From Castor canadensis (lineage: Eukaryota > Chordata > Mammalia > Rodentia > Castoridae), in assembly GCF_047511655.1 (NCBI RefSeq), contig NC_133392.1:27631001-27695000 (forward strand): a stretch of DNA of 64,000 nt, given 5' to 3'. Below, piece by piece: positions 59,264 through 64,000 of the stretch. A model generated the notes under the pieces. The model did no database searches. It was not told the origin of the DNA and worked only from the letters and a program-made list of their open reading frames with translations. Position 1 is the stretch's first letter. Each line of letters starts with the position of its first letter. The translations under genes were made by a program, and so were the position numbers.

Positions 59264-59905
59264 TCTTTTTTTTCTTTTTTGTGTGGTACTGGGACTTGAA
59301 CTCAGGGCCTTCACCTTGAGCCACTCCACCAGCCCTATTTTTTTTTGTATGAAGCGTTTTTCTGAGATAGGGTCTGGAGAACTATTTTCCCGGGCTGGCT
59401 TTGAACTGCCATCCTCCTGATCTATGCTAGGATTACAGATGTGAGCCACCAGCACCCAGCTCATTTTTGCCATCTTTTAAGAACCAACTCACAAAATGGA
59501 GGCAAGAGGATCGTTAGTTTGAGGCCAGCCTAAGCTACATTTCAAGGCCCAACTGAACTATGTAGTGAGACCCTGTCTCAAAAAGGTAAGGGGATATAGC
59601 TCAATGATAGATGAATTGCCCAGCACTCATAACATCCAGGTTTGATCCCCAACACCAGAAATACAGCTCAAAAGAAAAGATGTGCCAGGCACCAGTGACT
59701 CACATCTGTAATTCTAGCTATTTGGAGACTGAGATCTGGAGGACCATGAGTAAAGGCCAGTCCAGGCAAATAGTTCGCAAAACCCCCATCTCCAAAATAA
59801 CCAGAGCAAAATGGACTGGAGGCATGGTGCAAGTGGTAGAGTGCCTGCTTTGAAGCATGAAGCTCTGAGTTCACCCAGGTCCATGAAGAAAGAAAAAAAA
59901 AAAAA
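59264..59905. repeat. Cluster of four SINEs
   Basis: Dimer (-) 59264-59462, B1 fragment (+) 59495-59585, ID (+) 59586-59680, dimer (+) 59683-59905. Confidence 0.8.
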
Positions 59906-60179
59906 GATAAGATAAGATACCCTAAGTTTTCCCTGGCTTCCCAATTAGAAAACTTTTACTATAACTTATTTAATGACCTGCTGAGAATGGTGCCTATCAC
60001 ACTGGAGGCATGCAACAAATATTTTTTGAATGAATAGATGCCTATGTTCTCTCAGTGGGGATGTCTCTCCCCACCTAGTGAGAGCTAGAACTATGTTTGG
60101 TTCACCTTTATTCCATAGATATCCACCTGGCACTAAATTTGTCCAATTTTTTAAACATCTTTGCCCTCTAGGGGCTTGG

Positions 60180-60650
60180 AATCTAGTTGAAGAAACAGTA
60201 CCAATTCAGAAAGAACTAGGTTCAAATCTCTACATTATCACTTTTTACTTGGGTGACCTTGAACAAGTCTCTTTATATCTCTGGGCTTTGTTTACCTCAC
60301 CAGTGAAAGGTACATAATACTATTCACTGCCTACCACATGGGGTTGTCATCAGAATCCATCAAGATAATGTTTGTGGCAACACTTTGTGAACTATCAATA
60401 GCTATAGAATTATGGAGGGGGTATGTTATTAATAAAGTTAACATTTATTCAGCAATTGCTCTGTGCTAAGCATTATTCCAACAATGTTCTATGTATTAAT
60501 TCAGTTATACCAGCTAGAAACCTTATGGAGTAGAAAATTGAGGCACATAGAAGCTAAGAACTCACCCAGTTAATTACAAGTTGCAAAGCTGAGATTTGAA
60601 CCCAAGGAGTCTGGCACCTAAACCCACAAAACTATCTCTCATGCTATACC
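60180..60650. mobile_element. Two MIRs in opposite orientation
   Basis: 60215-60370 is a sense MIR (gggtgaccttgaacaagtct, catggggttgtcatcagaat). 60425-60650 is antisense (aacatttattcagcaattgc, aagctgagatttgaacccaa). They lie head-on, 55 bp apart, and could form an inverted repeat only weakly because both are diverged. Confidence 0.7.
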
Positions 60651-61067
60651 ACCTCTGTTTACTGTTCCCATTAGTAATATTACAAAGTTAGATATTGAGT
60701 TTTGAGGGCTCAAAAAGGAATTTGGTAGGAATTCAGGTAACTGATAGACCTCTGAGGACTGGAGGCTCCAAAGGGAAGAGAATTTATGCTGACTCTAAAG
60801 GATAGGTAGGAACTGTAAGACAGAGAAAATGCAGAAGAGAGGACATCCAGATGGAAAGGTTAGAGCAAGAGCAAAGGCACAGAGATAAGACTGAGTTTGG
60901 TGTGTTTTGGGGCACCGTGAATTGGCCAAACTGGCTGAGACAAAGGGATCTGTTGATGAAGGAGAGGAAGTTGAATTTGGACAGTTATAGGGAGATATTT
61001 GCTGATTTCACCTGTAAATCAGTAATTTCTAAGGTGTGAGAAACTGAAAGAATGAAAACAACTTTTG

Positions 61068-61275
61068 GTTACTTTTTTGGTGGTACTGGGGTTTGAACTC
61101 TGTCTCACACTTGCTAGGCAGGTACTCAAGCCACTCTGCCAGCCCTGTTTTGTGTTGGGTATTTTCAAGATAGGGTCTTTGGAACTATTTCCCTGGGCAG
61201 CCTTCAAACCATGATCCCTCTGATCTCTGCCTTCTGAGTAGCTAGGATTGCAGGCGTGAGCCACCGGCGCCAGAC
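61068..61275 (-). repeat. B1/tRNA dimer SINE, antisense
   Basis: actggggtttgaactctgtc through ggattgcaggcgtgagccac. One of the less diverged copies. Confidence 0.85.
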
Positions 61276-61619
61276 TTTGAAAGCAACTTCTAAATTGACT
61301 CCCCTTTTGCCGCCACCACAGAGTAGGTGGGTAATTAGAGGACTAAGCCTGCAGAGGACATACCCTTGCTCTGACACCTTCCCAGAGGGTTAGGGAGTTG
61401 GGAAAGACGAAAGAGTATAAGATGTGGTGTAAGGTGGACAGCTGACCTCCAGTGGTGGCCATGCAGAACTGCAGATCAGTCATCCTGGATAGATAAGGAA
61501 TGATCCCCATCCCACAGTTGAGGCTGTGACACACTCATCTGAGAGCTACACAAGAGGAAGGGCTCCAGTTTGGGTCAGTACTCCTAAACTGAGTCTCCTG
61601 GGAGGACAAACTTTCTAAA

Positions 61620-61848
61620 TAAGGGAGCCAGTGTAGTGTGGTGCTTTAGAGTAAAGGGCTCAGAGTCAGACTGGGTTAAAATTAAGGCTGGAATCTAGAT
61701 TTGTTCAACCTGTCTTTGACTGAGCTTCACCACCTATTATATGGGGAGATAACAGTAGATTTATTGTGAATTCTTAGTGTGATAACATCTGTAAAGCATA
61801 CAGCACACCATCTAGTAAATAATGAATGCTCAATCACTGTTAAGCCAG
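61620..61848 (+). mobile_element. MIR in KCNIP2 intron
   Basis: A near full-length MIR starting gtgtagtgtggtgctttaga with ctcagagtcagactgggtta, and ending in aatgaatgctcaatcactgt. Confidence 0.8.
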
Positions 61849-63205
61849 CCACGGTAGTAATGGTAAGCATTATTAACTCAGAAGTCTTTGTCTAGTGACT
61901 TACTGGCTCTGCACATGTGCATTTCCCACCCCTGTACACATACACACATGCATTTCCCCCACCACCACCACTGCCACCATGAAGGAGCAGGAAAAAGGAG
62001 GGACTGCAGGAATGCCCAGGGGAGGAGGACTGCCATGAAGGATTCAGATTTCCTTCCTACCCTGGGTTTCTCCATCAACATACCAGTACCCAGGAAGCAG
62101 GCTGAACTTTAGTGTCTCCTAGATGAAGTCCCAGCCAGAAGGTGAGGAAAAGTATAATCCCCCTTACCTTTCCCCAAAGAGCTATGTCTCTTTGTCACAA
62201 AAGTCCCCTCCCTGGAGGGCCATGAAAAGGGGAAGCCTTCATCTGCCCAGGCTAGTGGACTAATCCTTTCTCCCTCGGGCCTCAGTTTCACTGTCTGTGG
62301 CCTGTGGGAAGAGAGTGCTTCCTGCCTCACACTCTCCATGGCAACCGTGACCGATGTTGGCAGTGTCCTCCTCACAGAAGAGGTAACTGCCTCTCTCTAC
62401 CCCCTTGTAGTCTCATACAATTCCGTGTCAATACAATTATACAACCATGTACCCATTCTCCCAATTACACAACACATCTATGTCCTACCAAACTAGACCC
62501 ACATTCCGTAACCCACAGCCCTACTAAAACACACATCTCACCCCCATGTACACTCAGAAATACTCCCTCACATTCACATGTATACCACAGACACCATGAC
62601 CTGTGCCAACCATACAAGAAATACATACCTTTGTGACACACTCCTTTGCACAATCACAAGTAAATATACACAGACACACATAAGAGGGGACATACACACT
62701 CCCATACTGACAAAACTAGGAATATATACTCGGGAGAACACCCAAATGCTTATAACAAATTCGAGCCATACTTCTATTACTTACCTATGTGCCGATCATA
62801 TTTTCTCATACACTTGCATCCTTCTTTGCCTTCTAAGTACAGCTCCTCCCTCTGTCCCTTCCCAGTGGCACGAGTGGCCGTGGGGTGGAGCATCTGGGGG
62901 AAGTTCTCCTTAGGGACAGAGGTAGGTGGCGGCCTCCCTCCTCTGATCCATCTTCTTCACACCAAAGGTTCCTGAGGAGGTGCCCATCCAAAGGCTGAGA
63001 TGGCCCCATGAAGAGGAAGAGGCAGTGGCTGTGGCTGTGAGGCTTGTGGGGCAGAGGTGGGAGGAGAAGGGAGGGAGGAGACCCAGGGCGGGAGACAGGG
63101 AGAGAGACTGCAGGGCGGTCCTACTCGGGCAGGGGAGCCTAAGGGGGAGGTAGTGTGAGTTGGCCAGCCTGGCTGGTGTGTCTGAGCCTGAGCCTGGTGG
63201 GGGCC

Positions 63206-63307
63206 ATGCCCCAGACCCATCATGAACCTGGAAGGGCTGGAGATGGTAGCTGTGCTGGTGGTCCTCGCTCTGTTTGTCAAGGTCCTGGAACAGTTTGGCC
63301 TCTTTGA
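63206..63307 (+). other. Out-of-frame upstream ORF overlapping the KChIP2x start
   Basis: An ATG 16 bp before the KIS-exon start (G at -3) opens 33 codons in another frame, running past the main ATG and ending at TGA 63305-63307 inside the exon. Ribosomes using it could not re-initiate at 63222. The main start has A at -3, so leaky scanning should still give some product. Confidence 0.6.
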
Positions 63308-63324
63308 GCCCGTCTCCTTAGAAG
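63222..63324 (+). CDS. KCNIP2: KCNIP2 alternative first coding exon, KIS-type membrane N terminus (KChIP2x)
   Basis: ATG with A at -3 opens 34 codons starting MNLEGLEMVAVLVVLALF and ending EPVSLE, followed by one G and a gtaacc donor. It is closely similar to the N-terminal exon of KChIP4a, the K-channel inactivation suppressor (KIS) domain. Residues about 8-24 form a hydrophobic segment that in this isoform class inserts in the membrane, retains KChIP in the ER and reduces Kv4 surface delivery, the opposite of the cytosolic isoforms. I believe the KCNIP2 version is the one called KChIP2x. The phase matches the other two first exons and the split codon would give Asp. The promoter should lie in the GC-rich block around 62850-63200. 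An out-of-frame upstream ATG at 63206 overlaps it. Confidence 0.93.
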
Positions 63325-64000
63325 GTAACCCAAGTGTCTGGGCATGTCTAAGTTGCTGACTGGAGGGTCAGCACCCTGTGGTGTTTGGGAGGGAGTTGTA
63401 CCATCTTCATGACTGAGACAAGGGTGAGAGGTGAGTGAAGGAGGTGAGAAGCCGGTACCCTGGGGAACAGGATCTGAGGGAGATAAAAGGGGTCTCTCTG
63501 GGGGAGGGGGACAGGATGTCTAGTGAGAGGACTGGGGTGTGGAAATGAAGAGGCAGGGAGGGGAGGAGGGATATGGGGGGGCGTCTGGAGACAGGCAAAG
63601 TGGTGTTTGTAGTAAAGGATTGAGGTTCCAAGGATCCTGAGAGAACTTCAGGATAATCTCCTTTGGAGCCAGAGTTCCAGGGAGGCTCTGAAGATGTGCA
63701 GGTGTATGCTGCAGGGTATGTGTGGACTCAGGGTGTTAGACATGGGATGTCACTGTGTGTCATGTGTGTGAGAGAGGACAAAGTTGTGTGACTATGTAAG
63801 TCTCTATATATGACAGGTGATATGTTATTGCATGCGTCAGAGTGACAGGGCATGTGACTTTGTGAGATGGTGTATCTGACCATGCCCAAGCTGGACCAGG
63901 TATGTGGCTAAGCCTCTTTGGGTATTGGGTTGAGTGTGTTCCCAGAGCTCCCTGAGAATATACACAAGACTTGGGATAGGAATGGGTTCTGGAGGCTCAG
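63325..64000 (+). other. KCNIP2 intron, continues past the window
   Basis: Purine- and GT-rich single-copy sequence after the KIS exon. No shared EF-hand exon appears before the end of the window. Confidence 0.7.

Larger units (their letters stand above)
56827..63221 (+). other. KCNIP2 intron between the second and third first exons
   Basis: Mostly single-copy sequence to 58280, then SINE- and MIR-rich to 61850, then single-copy and GC-richer toward 63200. No further coding exon was recognised. Confidence 0.6.

Noticed and set aside
60164..60182. CTCF-like motif gccctctaggggc
   Set aside because: It lacks the CCA and the downstream purine positions and lies at the edge of a MIR; too weak to annotate.

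Overview
The window is mammalian nuclear DNA, almost certainly from a rodent. Coding sequence is sparse and split by long introns with canonical GT/AG sites. The background is full of SINEs: tRNA-Ala-type ID elements ending in a 'gggttcaatccccagcacc'-like box, 7SL-derived B1 elements, and B1 heads joined to a tRNA-like half. LINE-1 remnants, MIR and L2 are also common. The fused B1/tRNA SINE recalls Castorimorpha such as beaver, but that lineage call rests on memory of the SINE style and is tentative.

Two protein-coding genes lie in tandem on the + strand. Positions 1 to about 50000 are the 3' part of ARMH3 (C10orf76). Three terminal coding exons are visible (16020-16098, 47535-47651, 49151-49243), separated by introns of 31.4 kb and 1.5 kb, with a poly(A) signal at 49978. 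About 3 kb downstream KCNIP2 (KChIP2, the Kv4 channel auxiliary subunit) begins. It shows three alternative first coding exons: 52979-53051 (KChIP2a/b/c type), 56739-56826 (short, cysteine-containing N terminus) and 63222-63324 (membrane-inserting KIS-type N terminus, as in KChIP2x and KChIP4a). All three end in the same splice phase with a lone G, so each can join the same downstream EF-hand exons, which lie beyond the window. The order ARMH3 then KCNIP2 on one strand matches my memory of human 10q24.

By region: 1-16 kb is ARMH3 intron with SINEs, an L2, an RPL35A processed pseudogene (about 10.7-11.1 kb) nested in a SINE, and a solo ERV LTR with a perfect 6-bp target duplication (12657-13098). 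16-47 kb is one giant intron with SINE clusters, a repeat-poor island near 23-26 kb, mostly antisense L1 remnants from 26 to 35 kb, a young 5'-truncated L1 (30124-31046), a possible poison exon (38324-38392) and an antisense ERV (41661-43949) inserted in an older MIR. 47-50 kb holds the ARMH3 3' end. 50-52.5 kb is intergenic. 52.5-64 kb is the GC-rich KCNIP2 promoter region with CTCF-like motifs, a strong RE1/REST-like motif at 55401-55421, and upstream ORFs that overlap the start codons of the second and third first exons.

I found no wholly new system. The most interesting signals are regulatory: the RE1-like motif among KCNIP2 promoters, the two start-overlapping upstream ORFs, the possible ARMH3 poison exon, and the nested ERV/MIR architecture.
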